Position numbers and translations under genes: made by a program
The notes under the pieces: generated by a model
What the model was told of the DNA's origin: nothing
What the model saw: only the letters and a program-made list of their open reading frames with translations
Database searches by the model: none
Shown: positions 22,686 through 29,750 of the stretch, piece after piece
Position numbering within the stretch: position 1 is the stretch's first letter
How the letters are laid out: each line of letters begins with the position of its first letter
Source of the DNA: a virus
Strand: one strand, 5' to 3'
IMG/VR virus record: IMGVR_UViG_3300046004_001843
Span: 1-48,401 of that record
DNA: 48,401 nucleotides

Positions 22686-24998
22686 TTAAGCTAAGCTATA
22701 ATTACTTTTAAGCAATGAGGTCCCTACTTTATCTGGTCCCATATATATGTCAGATTTTTTATTATTGCTTTGCTGTACAAGTTGATTAGTAATTAATGTG
22801 TTTTTGTTTAAATCTTTTAATTCATTTAATAAGGCAGAATTATCTTGAACAACCGCGGTTTGTTGTTTTGGTCTATTAATCATATCTCCTAATCCTGGAG
22901 CAGCAGCAAATTCATCATTATCGCTTAATGAAAATAAACCACCTTCTTTAGGTGATATTATAGTTTTACCTTTAGCAGAATACATATCTCCAGCAGATGT
23001 AGGTTGAGTGGCATCAGTTTTAGCATCGTCAAATGCCCCCATCATAGCAGCAATTCCCGCTACTATACCAACAGCAGCAAGACCAAAAGATATAGCAGAA
23101 GCAGTAGCAATAGCGCCAGCAGCTGATAATTCTAATTCAATTGCTAAGGTTGCTAAAGTTGCTAGTGTTTTCCCTAGTGATACCCCAGCAATAGCTAACA
23201 TCATACCATATAAACCTCCAGCACTTGAAAGTGCACTAGCCATTGCTTCAACTAACTGTCCTAAAGGACCTCCTACTAAGCTTGTAACAATATCCTGCAT
23301 TTTTTCCATAGCAAGATTAAATTGTTCTTGAGCATTTAATGCTTCTACTTTTTTAGCTACTTCCTCACCACTCATAGAAACAATTTGTTCATGTGACATG
23401 CCCAAATATTGTTGTTTTAATAGCTGATCGGTAAGTTCATCTGTAGTTTTACCCATCATATCCGCTATCTTCTGTTGAGCAATAACGTTCATGTTAGAGT
23501 AGTTATTAAAATCAATTCCTTGATTTGCTAACTCTTTCATTTCTGTTGTTAAATCTCCAGTTAAAGCAGCAGCACGAGCACGTTCTAAATTAAATTGTCT
23601 TCCTGTAATTAATTCGGCTTGTAATTCATTTTCAATAGATGATTCAAAATCAAGTAAAGCAGATGCGGATTTTTTAGCGCTTTCTAAAGTAGTACCTAAT
23701 AATCTAGCTTGAACAACAGCTTCTGTTAGGGCAGGTACATTACCTTTAAACATTGCTAATGTTTGACCAGATATTTTACCAACTTCATCCATAACTTCTA
23801 CTTGATCTTGTTGAAGTCCATTTTGAACTGAGAGTTGTTGGGTAGTTTGATAAATGATGTTTTTAACATCTTTAAATTCTTGTCCAGATATCTTAGTAAG
23901 TTTTGCTAATCCTCCAGCAGATTCATTACTAATTCCAAGTGTTTTAGTTAACTTAATGAACTCAGTGTTCATGTCTTCACTAAACTGGGTGTTGTATCCT
24001 AATTGCTTTCCTAACTCAGCATTAGCAGCAACCATTCTTCCAGTAGTAACTGCTATATCTCCAGAAGCAACAGCAATAGCATTAAATTCTTGTCTTATAA
24101 CAAGTGCTTCATCATAAGTTTTAACTAAACCTCTTTGTATTTTTACTGTTTGATCAGATATGGCAAACGCCATTTGTTTAATAAACGCAAATATTGCAGT
24201 AAATGGGCTAAGTAATTTTGATATGTCTTTATATGTGTTACTTATTCTATTAGTTACTGTATCTTGTTCTTTTGCTAGTTTAAGAAGAATTTCATGTTTT
24301 TTTATTTCATCTTCATATTGTTTTTGGAGTCCTTTATGAGATTTTATTATATCTTCAACTTTATCTAAAGTTTGTTGTTTTTGAGCAGTAATTTTTGCTT
24401 CTTGATTTTGATCTTTTTCTAAAATCTTTATATTATCTTCTTGATATTTAATTTTTGCTTTAATATCTCGAATCGCTTGAGTTTGTAGGGCTCTATCAGC
24501 AGTTTCTCTAGTGTTTCTGCGGGCGACTTCAGTAGCAGCTAGTTGTTGTCGTAAATCATCAATTTTAGCATCAGCTTCTCCAATTCTAAGTCTTCTATTA
24601 ATTTCTTTATCTTCTAATTTAAGAAGTTCTTCTTGAAGGTCTTTTTGTCTTAAAGTAAATCTACCTCTTGCTTCAAATGACTTATTGTTTCGAGCCATAT
24701 AATCGGCATAAGTCTGCCCAATATTAGCAATAGATTTTTCTACATCTTTTACTTTTAATCGTCCATCAGTTAATTTTTTAGATAAACCAATGGTTTTAGA
24801 TAAAGCATCATTATATCTACCTAAATCATTATAAAGTTCACTATTAGCTCCTTTAGAAAGTTTAAGCTCATCCGTAACAGATTTAATATTTCTAGACAAA
24901 GATCTCGATAAATCTATAGATTCTTTTAAGGAATCATTAAATCTATTTAGTTCTTCATTATTTTTTTGAAAATCTGGATCGTTAGGATTGTTAGCCAT
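22686..24998 (-). CDS. Tape-measure-like tail protein
   Basis: The 770-residue protein is strongly helical. Residues about 1-250 are coiled-coil-like (EELLKLEDKEINRRLRIGEA, IKSHKGLQKQYEDEIKKHEI), and residues about 570-650 are hydrophobic Ala/Gly-rich helices (GLYGMMLAIAGVSLGKTLAT, SAISFGLAAVGIVAGIAAMM). This layout fits tape-measure proteins, which set tail length and form a membrane channel at injection. In T4 the counterpart is gp29. The gene is directly downstream of the candidate tail chaperone pair, the usual place for tape-measure genes. Confidence 0.8.
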   Translation of the reverse strand: MANNPNDPDFQKNNEELNRFNDSLKESIDLSRSLSRNIKSVTDELKLSKGANSELYNDLGRYNDALSKTIGLSKKLTDGRLKVKDVEKSIANIGQTYADYMARNNKSFEARGRFTLRQKDLQEELLKLEDKEINRRLRIGEADAKIDDLRQQLAATEVARRNTRETADRALQTQAIRDIKAKIKYQEDNIKILEKDQNQEAKITAQKQQTLDKVEDIIKSHKGLQKQYEDEIKKHEILLKLAKEQDTVTNRISNTYKDISKLLSPFTAIFAFIKQMAFAISDQTVKIQRGLVKTYDEALVIRQEFNAIAVASGDIAVTTGRMVAANAELGKQLGYNTQFSEDMNTEFIKLTKTLGISNESAGGLAKLTKISGQEFKDVKNIIYQTTQQLSVQNGLQQDQVEVMDEVGKISGQTLAMFKGNVPALTEAVVQARLLGTTLESAKKSASALLDFESSIENELQAELITGRQFNLERARAAALTGDLTTEMKELANQGIDFNNYSNMNVIAQQKIADMMGKTTDELTDQLLKQQYLGMSHEQIVSMSGEEVAKKVEALNAQEQFNLAMEKMQDIVTSLVGGPLGQLVEAMASALSSAGGLYGMMLAIAGVSLGKTLATLATLAIELELSAAGAIATASAISFGLAAVGIVAGIAAMMGAFDDAKTDATQPTSAGDMYSAKGKTIISPKEGGLFSLSDNDEFAAAPGLGDMINRPKQQTAVVQDNSALLNELKDLNKNTLITNQLVQQSNNKKSDIYMGPDKVGTSLLKSNYSLA

Positions 24999-25014
24999 AG
25001 TAGTGTATTATATA

Positions 25015-25024
25015 GATAAATATG
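25015..25024 (-). promoter_or_regulatory. Putative promoter, CATATTTATC
   Basis: The minus strand reads CATATTTATC, 17 nt before the tape-measure ATG and right after the terminator hairpin at 25025-25050. The promoter-after-terminator layout supports a new transcript here. Confidence 0.5.
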
Positions 25025-25050
25025 AAAAGCCCTACTTTCGTGGGGCTTTT
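25025..25050 (-). terminator. Strong terminator hairpin covering a stop codon
   Basis: AAAAGCCCTAC (25025-25035) pairs with GTGGGGCTTTT (25040-25050) over 11 bp with one G.U pair and a TTTC loop. On the minus strand the hairpin ends in TTTTC. The TAG stop of the gene ending at 25032 lies inside the stem. Confidence 0.85.
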
Positions 25051-25310
25051 GCTGTGTAGGTTGGGTTCATTGGAGGTTTGACAGTTGTTGATGAAGCTGA
25101 TTTCATAGATTTTTGTTGTTTTTCAGCATCAGCATTTTGTTTTTCAAAATGTTCTCTAATTTTATGATATATAAAATCACGATGCGAAATAGGCAAATTG
25201 TAAACTGTATTCCAATCGTATCCTCCATTTCCGTAAAATACAATTTCATGTATTCTAGAAAATAGATATTCTCGATATTTAGGCGTCAGGCCAAAAAAAG
25301 CTAATCCCAA
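25032..25310 (-). CDS. Putative tail assembly chaperone part (no ATG start)
   Basis: The frame encodes about 92 residues (GLAFFGLTPKYREYLFSRIH, then ISHRDFIYHKIREHFEKQN and a Lys/Thr/Pro-rich tail). No ATG precedes the conserved part; the first usable codon is TTG at 25308-25310, inside the end of the gp26-like gene (32-nt overlap). It lies one gene before the tape measure. It is either a separate gp51-like protein starting at TTG, or the extension of the gp26-like protein made by a +1 shift on a run of seven T. The composition fits tail assembly chaperones. Function is inferred from position. Confidence 0.7.
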   Translation of the reverse strand: MGLAFFGLTPKYREYLFSRIHEIVFYGNGGYDWNTVYNLPISHRDFIYHKIREHFEKQNADAEKQQKSMKSASSTTVKPPMNPTYTAKAPRK

Positions 25311-26034
25311 TAGGGATAGTTACGCCCTCCTGAACGTAGCCATCTTTGTTTAAAGTTATTGTAGTTTCAATATCTGGGGATATCTCGTTATAATATTTTT
25401 TTAATGCTCGTGAATCTGGTGCTAGTAAGTAATTATCTACGAAATCTACAATCGATACTAGGTCAGTCTTGCCGTTAACTGCGATTATCATGCGCTTTAA
25501 ACGCGTAGTATTCTCGAATGAGCCATTTGGGTCAATTTTTTGAAGTCCTTTAAGTTCTGCGTCAATTGCTTTATCGTCTTTGCCTGTTAGTAACTTAAAT
25601 GTTACGGTATTATTTGATTTAGGTAATTGAAATTCAAATTCGTTTTTACCTTTTTCGAATATATTTTCGTCTAAAGGTTTTTCATCTAATGTAGTTAAAT
25701 CTAAGGAATATTCATCATCGTTACCTGTTGATTCGTTTCTAAATTTGAATGAATATTCTTTACCATATCCCAAGATACGAGCAGCAAATAAAACTGCGTT
25801 TTTATCACCTGTAACCAACTCATCAATATCAATTGGTGTTACTATAAGTGATTTTAGTAATTTATCAATAGCAGTTCCCTGCTTAATGAAGTTAATGTTA
25901 GTTAAGATATCTTCATCTCGTGCACTCATGTAGCGCATTTCGATTTCTCCCTTAGCTAACAACGATGTTTCAGGGTAAACAAGACCTTTTGATGGTAATG
26001 TAACCGTTTCCGTTGGAATTTTTAAATCTGTCAT
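25279..26034 (-). CDS. gp26-like T4 baseplate family protein
   Basis: The 251-residue protein begins with TVTLPSKGLVYPETSLLAKG and EIEMRYMSARDEDILTN, the signature of the T4 baseplate hub family (gp26-like). Further on it has FAARILGYGKEYSFKF and an acidic middle. In T4, gp26 is required for hub assembly. In many related phages this family sits just before the tape measure, where tail assembly chaperones lie. Its last codons (FFWPDA) overlap the next ORF through a T7 run, so some ribosomes may make a longer fusion. A promoter-like element lies 23 nt upstream. Confidence 0.85.
   Translation of the reverse strand: MTDLKIPTETVTLPSKGLVYPETSLLAKGEIEMRYMSARDEDILTNINFIKQGTAIDKLLKSLIVTPIDIDELVTGDKNAVLFAARILGYGKEYSFKFRNESTGNDDEYSLDLTTLDEKPLDENIFEKGKNEFEFQLPKSNNTVTFKLLTGKDDKAIDAELKGLQKIDPNGSFENTTRLKRMIIAVNGKTDLVSIVDFVDNYLLAPDSRALKKYYNEISPDIETTITLNKDGYVQEGVTIPIGISFFWPDA
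25293..25299 (-). other. Run of seven T, candidate frameshift site
   Basis: The minus strand reads ATTAGCTTTTTTTGGCCTG. The gp26-like frame reads AGC TTT TTT TGG and stops five codons after the run. Skipping one T (+1, or -2) enters the 92-residue frame (GGC CTG ACG), which has no ATG. A shift of -1 would stop at once (TTG GCC TGA). Confidence 0.5.
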
Positions 26035-26056
26035 AAACTTATTTTAATTTTATATA

Positions 26057-26066
26057 TATAAATATA
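26057..26066 (-). promoter_or_regulatory. Putative promoter, TATATTTATA
   Basis: The minus strand reads TATATTTATA, 23 nt before the gp26-like ATG and just after the terminator at 26091-26114. It is the recurring element in its most regular form. Confidence 0.5.
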
Positions 26067-26090
26067 ATGAAACTATGTTTTTTGTAAAAG

Positions 26091-26114
26091 AAACCCGATA
26101 TTTCTATCGGGTTT
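26091..26114 (-). terminator. Terminator hairpin (possibly bidirectional)
   Basis: AAACCCGATA (26091-26100) pairs perfectly with TATCGGGTTT (26105-26114), a 10-bp stem with a TTTC loop. T-runs follow on both strands (TTTTTT on plus, TTTCTTTT on minus). It ends the transcript of the 86-residue ORF, whose stop is 6 nt away. Confidence 0.85.
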
Positions 26115-26119
26115 TTTAT

Positions 26120-26380
26120 TTAATTTCTAGGAGCATCTGTTCTATCTGAGAAATAGCGATCTATATACCCTTTTATTCCTGAGACAAACTCAGATTTCTC
26201 TCTATCTGTTAATTTACTATAATCTTTTAATACATCTAATTCACCAAGCATATAGGCAAAACCACGTTGCATGTTATCAACACTATTTCTATGTTGATCT
26301 ACATTTCCGTCAGAACCTACGTTTCCGTCAAGTGCTTCAGAAATACATTCTTGAATTAGTTGTTTAAGAATTTGATTCAT
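26120..26380 (-). CDS. Small hypothetical tail-region protein
   Basis: The 86-residue, mostly helical, charged protein begins MNQILKQLIQECISEALDGN and ends GYIDRYFSDRTDAPRN. It has no membrane segment or metal motif. It follows the tail tube gene by 1 nt and is closed by a strong terminator, so it belongs to the sheath/tube transcript. A tail-assembly role is likely from position. No family is recognised. Confidence 0.65.
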   Translation of the reverse strand: MNQILKQLIQECISEALDGNVGSDGNVDQHRNSVDNMQRGFAYMLGELDVLKDYSKLTDREKSEFVSGIKGYIDRYFSDRTDAPRN

Positions 26381-26381
26381 G

Positions 26382-26873
26382 TTAGTAATTTAAGATGCAA
26401 TAATCCATACCAATTGTCATAGTAAGATTAACTGCTTCTGTATATGTCGACCAATCGTAATCGTCAAAGTTTGCTGTTTTGATAAAAGCACCTTTAACAA
26501 CCCATTCTGATACTACATCACCAACTGGACCTAAAACATTAAATGTAATGTCTTTTTTATAGAAATCTGAGTAACCAGCTCTACCAGTGATTGATTCATA
26601 TGCTAAACGAGCCCATTCCATTACTACTTGAGCACCTGATGGAGCAATTGGATCAAATAATGTGAATGTCATATCACCCCATAGTCTTTTTCCACTACGG
26701 ATTTTTCTATAGGTGTTGATGTGATCTAGTATAATTTCTCCATCATCGAAATTTACGGCACTAACACCTTTAATGATATATGATGGAATACCATTTACAT
26801 ACATTATAAACCTATTTGGTACTTTAGGTTCATATTGAGTAAACATAATTTCGTTTGCGTTTAATATAGGCAT
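26382..26873 (-). CDS. Tail tube protein, gp19-like
   Basis: The 163-residue protein matches the T4 gp19 family layout: PKVPNRFIMYVNGIPSYIIK, DHINTYRKIRSGKRLWGDMT, LFDPIAPSGAQVVMEWARL and a final VNLTMTIGMDYCILNY. gp19 polymerises into hexameric rings that form the inner tube through which DNA passes. Length agrees with T4 gp19 (163). It sits directly after the sheath gene, the canonical sheath-tube order, and has its own promoter-like element 28 nt upstream. Confidence 0.95.
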   Translation of the reverse strand: MPILNANEIMFTQYEPKVPNRFIMYVNGIPSYIIKGVSAVNFDDGEIILDHINTYRKIRSGKRLWGDMTFTLFDPIAPSGAQVVMEWARLAYESITGRAGYSDFYKKDITFNVLGPVGDVVSEWVVKGAFIKTANFDDYDWSTYTEAVNLTMTIGMDYCILNY

Positions 26874-26900
26874 GTTATGTTGTATTTATTAATTGTTTAT

Positions 26901-26910
26901 TATAAATATT
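26901..26910 (-). promoter_or_regulatory. Putative promoter, AATATTTATA
   Basis: The minus strand reads AATATTTATA, 28 nt before the tail-tube ATG, in the 42-nt gap after the sheath gene. A separate promoter would suit the high tube demand. Confidence 0.45.
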
Positions 26911-26915
26911 ACTTC

Positions 26916-29054
26916 TTATGGGAATGATACACCAGTTGGTAAAATTGTGAAATCTAATATTACGAATTCAGCAGTTTTAGTTGGTTGGATGTAAATTTGA
27001 CCTACTAATTGGTTTCTATCTACAACACTTGGTGTGTTATTTGATTCATCCATAATTACTTTAAACGCGTATAAACCTTGTCTTTGTACTACTGAGTCTA
27101 AGTATGGGTTTACTTGGTTTAAGAATTTGTTTCTTGTAACCGCTGTATTTTGTTCAAATACTAATGAACGAGATACACCACTAATATATCCTTTTAAGGC
27201 AATTAATAATCTTCTAACATTTACTCTATCTAAAGCAGTTGCTTTTTGTTGTAATGTTTTCTGTCCAAATACTACAACACCATTTCCAGGGAATGTAGCT
27301 AATGGGTTTACATTATCTAAATATAAATTGTTTCTATCGCTTAATGATAATTTTCTTTCAACTTTTACTACATTTGGAATACCACCTCTAGTAATACCTG
27401 CTGGAGCAAACCATGGAGCTGCTACTTGATCTGTAAAGGCAAATACACCACCCATTAATACTGAAGCTGGAACCCATACTAATCTACCCATTGCGGAGCT
27501 GAATATTTGGCACCATGGCCAGTATGTAGCACCATAGCTAGAATTTGAAGCATTTGCTGCTGTTTTAGCACTTGTAACTGTACCACCATAAGGAACAGGG
27601 TCAATTACTGCTAAAGCATCTGCTCTTCCTTCACATAAAGCTATTGGATCAGCGCCGTTAGCACCAATATTAATATTTGAATTTCCACCGGCTAAGAATA
27701 AACCAGGAGTCATTAATATGTTAAATATATATTCGTCTGAGTTATTTAGTAAATTAATTGCTGGGAAGTAATCTTCTGTTGTAAATCCTTGAGCATTTGT
27801 TACACCTGAAATAATATTTTCATACATGAATCTTGGTAATGTAGTATCTATTAATCCACCATTAAATGCACCTGCTAAGCCTCCATCTCCATTTGCTGGT
27901 AGACTTCCACTAAATAGTGCTGATTGGTATAATCCGTTATTATCGAATGTACCAAATTGAGCTTGTGTTACTGTTGCAATTCTGATGTATCTTGATGCAT
28001 TTGGAAAATCTCCACTATAATCAATGTATCCTTGACCGTCTGTTACAGAATAAGTATAAACTGGTTTTGTATTACCTATTACTCTAGCTATGTAATTTGG
28101 TTGGTCAACATCTAATGATAAGTTAGTCCATGTTTCAAGAACGTTTGGTTGAGCATCGTTATCGTTACCGCTTCTTACAACTAAGGTAAATGTACCTTGT
28201 GTAGTATTTACGTTTTGAACCTGCCAACGAACATTAGTAGCGCTACCGCTTACTAAAGCTCCTGAAGATAATATTGAACCTGAGTTGTTCATTTGAGCAC
28301 CCCAAGCTAATGTTTCAACTTCAAAACATTGGGTTCCTGTTAAACCACCAGCAAAGTTGTTAGTAATACTTGATGACAATATTCTAAATGAATTTCCTAA
28401 TGATTCATTTTCATATACACTAGCTGTTACTGCTAAATCAGTTATAGATGACGTTGCAGCAATTCTAAATGTAGATTGTAATGAATTAATTTTATCAGTA
28501 ATATTAGTTGCTGTAGCTGTAGCTGTTGATCCTGTTGTAACAAAATATATTGGAGCAGCATCTACTAAAGTGCTACTACCTGTCATAACAAATTTACCAT
28601 ACGATGCAGTTGTTGATGTACCCGCAGCCGAACCTGTTAATAAGAAGAATATAGTGTTATTACCTGGGTCATTTACGTGAAGCCCTGCTACACTCATAGA
28701 AGAGGTTGCATTTAATCCTACTAAAGGAATACTTGCAGACGAGAATGATTCTAATGCTGAGCCTGTTCCTTGGTGTGTGATTCTTGTTACTAATAGAGTT
28801 GTACCTCCATTATCGAAATAATTTTTAGCTGTTAATGAGGTAAAATATTCCATAGAGCCACTTGCTCCATTGCTAAAAGTAGTTCCAAATTTCGCAATAT
28901 ACTCACTATATGAAGTGACTAATGTTGGAACATAAGGAATACCGTTAACCGTTGGTCCAATGATAGCTGCACCAGCTTCAATAGGGCCTTGTGTTACTGC
29001 GCTCTGGTCGTTTTCATTGGTGTATACACCAGGAGAGATAATTGCTTCTGCCAT
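26916..29054 (-). CDS. Tail sheath protein, gp18-like
   Basis: The 712-residue protein starts ISPGVYTNENDQSAVTQGPI, the usual sheath N-terminus (PGVYxxExD). It ends with the conserved sheath block: PWFAPAGITRGGI, LSLSDRNNLYLDNVNPLATF, GVVVFGQKTLQ, RVNVRRLLIALKGYISGVSR and VILDFTILPTGVSFP. The middle (residues about 100-420) is Ser/Thr/Gly-rich, variable and probably surface-exposed. The sheath contracts to drive the tube into the cell. T4 gp18 is 659 residues, so the extra length is in the variable middle. Confidence 0.96.
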   Translation of the reverse strand: MAEAIISPGVYTNENDQSAVTQGPIEAGAAIIGPTVNGIPYVPTLVTSYSEYIAKFGTTFSNGASGSMEYFTSLTAKNYFDNGGTTLLVTRITHQGTGSALESFSSASIPLVGLNATSSMSVAGLHVNDPGNNTIFFLLTGSAAGTSTTASYGKFVMTGSSTLVDAAPIYFVTTGSTATATATNITDKINSLQSTFRIAATSSITDLAVTASVYENESLGNSFRILSSSITNNFAGGLTGTQCFEVETLAWGAQMNNSGSILSSGALVSGSATNVRWQVQNVNTTQGTFTLVVRSGNDNDAQPNVLETWTNLSLDVDQPNYIARVIGNTKPVYTYSVTDGQGYIDYSGDFPNASRYIRIATVTQAQFGTFDNNGLYQSALFSGSLPANGDGGLAGAFNGGLIDTTLPRFMYENIISGVTNAQGFTTEDYFPAINLLNNSDEYIFNILMTPGLFLAGGNSNINIGANGADPIALCEGRADALAVIDPVPYGGTVTSAKTAANASNSSYGATYWPWCQIFSSAMGRLVWVPASVLMGGVFAFTDQVAAPWFAPAGITRGGIPNVVKVERKLSLSDRNNLYLDNVNPLATFPGNGVVVFGQKTLQQKATALDRVNVRRLLIALKGYISGVSRSLVFEQNTAVTRNKFLNQVNPYLDSVVQRQGLYAFKVIMDESNNTPSVVDRNQLVGQIYIQPTKTAEFVILDFTILPTGVSFP

Positions 29055-29094
29055 TTTATGTTGTTATTTTAAATTGTATTAGGGTTGTTCTAAT

Positions 29095-29104
29095 GATAAA
29101 TATT
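29095..29104 (-). promoter_or_regulatory. Putative promoter, AATATTTATC
   Basis: The minus strand reads AATATTTATC, 41 nt before the sheath ATG and immediately after the hairpin at 29118-29134. Confidence 0.45.
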
Positions 29105-29117
29105 CTAAAACCCTTAC

Positions 29118-29134
29118 AAACCTAAAATAGGTTT
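29118..29134 (-). terminator. Short terminator hairpin overlapping a stop codon
   Basis: AAACCTA (29118-29124) pairs with TAGGTTT (29128-29134) around an AAA loop. The TAA stop of the 97-residue ORF (29133-29135) overlaps the stem. The U-tract on the minus strand is weak (TTTGTAAGGGTTTT). Confidence 0.6.
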
Positions 29135-29426
29135 ATTTAAGTTCACCTGTTTCTAGATCAACTTGTCTATCTCCATATTTTTCGCCTAATTTAGCGGTTA
29201 ATACTAGACGTTTTTCATTAATTTCTTGAATATAGTTGATTAAATCGATTCTATTTCCATTTAATTCGTCTATTTTTTTCTTAGCTTCTTCAAGATTAAG
29301 AACTACTATTCCTAAATCAAATAATGCTTTTTGATATCCTTCATGGACACTTTTAAATTCTGCTAATTCTTCTACTGTTAATTGATCTAATGATTGTGTT
29401 TGTGTTTCTGCGTTTCCTTTTAACAT
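29133..29426 (-). CDS. Coiled-coil hypothetical protein
   Basis: The 97-residue protein is mostly helical, with heptad-like runs of Leu, Ile and Val (LNLEEAKKKIDELNGNRIDL, IQEINEKRLVLTAKLGEKYG) and ends ETGELK. It is likely a coiled coil. It lies between a Cys-rich small protein and the sheath gene, and its stop overlaps a hairpin. A chaperone or assembly factor for sheath or neck is possible but unproven. Confidence 0.7.
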   Translation of the reverse strand: MLKGNAETQTQSLDQLTVEELAEFKSVHEGYQKALFDLGIVVLNLEEAKKKIDELNGNRIDLINYIQEINEKRLVLTAKLGEKYGDRQVDLETGELK

Positions 29427-29449
29427 AACGTTGGTTTTTAATTAATTAT

Positions 29450-29692
29450 TTATTTATCCCATTTGTTTTCTGGGCAAGGGTTTGTTTTTAAATCTATTGG
29501 TGAGAATATTTTTTTGTCTAGTGGACACCCACATAAACTACAGTAGTAAAAATCTATTACTGCTGTATTTTTTTTACGAAACTCACACCCATTACATATA
29601 GCAGCTCTATTTTCTGCTAATTTTTTTTCTTCTGGTGTTGGGTTAGCTGCTGTTATCCAAGCTGATGATATTTCTTTAAATTTTTTAAACAT
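29450..29692 (-). CDS. Small zinc-ribbon-like protein
   Basis: The 80-residue protein has CNGCEFRKK near residue 33, then YYCSLCGCPLDKK near residue 51, and a last Cys in NPCPENKW. Two CxxC pairs of this spacing suggest a zinc ribbon. The N-terminus is a Lys-rich helix (MFKKFKEISSAWITAANPTP). Such small zinc proteins in T4-like structural regions have no clear role. It could bind DNA or RNA, or be an assembly factor. A promoter-like element lies 29 nt upstream. Confidence 0.75.
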   Translation of the reverse strand: MFKKFKEISSAWITAANPTPEEKKLAENRAAICNGCEFRKKNTAVIDFYYCSLCGCPLDKKIFSPIDLKTNPCPENKWDK

Positions 29693-29720
29693 TATTCATT
29701 TATTAGTTATGTTTCATTAT

Positions 29721-29734
29721 AATAAATATATTTG
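29721..29734 (-). promoter_or_regulatory. Putative promoter, CAAATATATTTATT
   Basis: The minus strand reads CAAATATATTTATT, 29 nt before the zinc-ribbon ATG, in the 58-nt gap after the 592-residue gene. Confidence 0.45.
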
Positions 29735-29750
29735 AGATATCCAAATGTTT

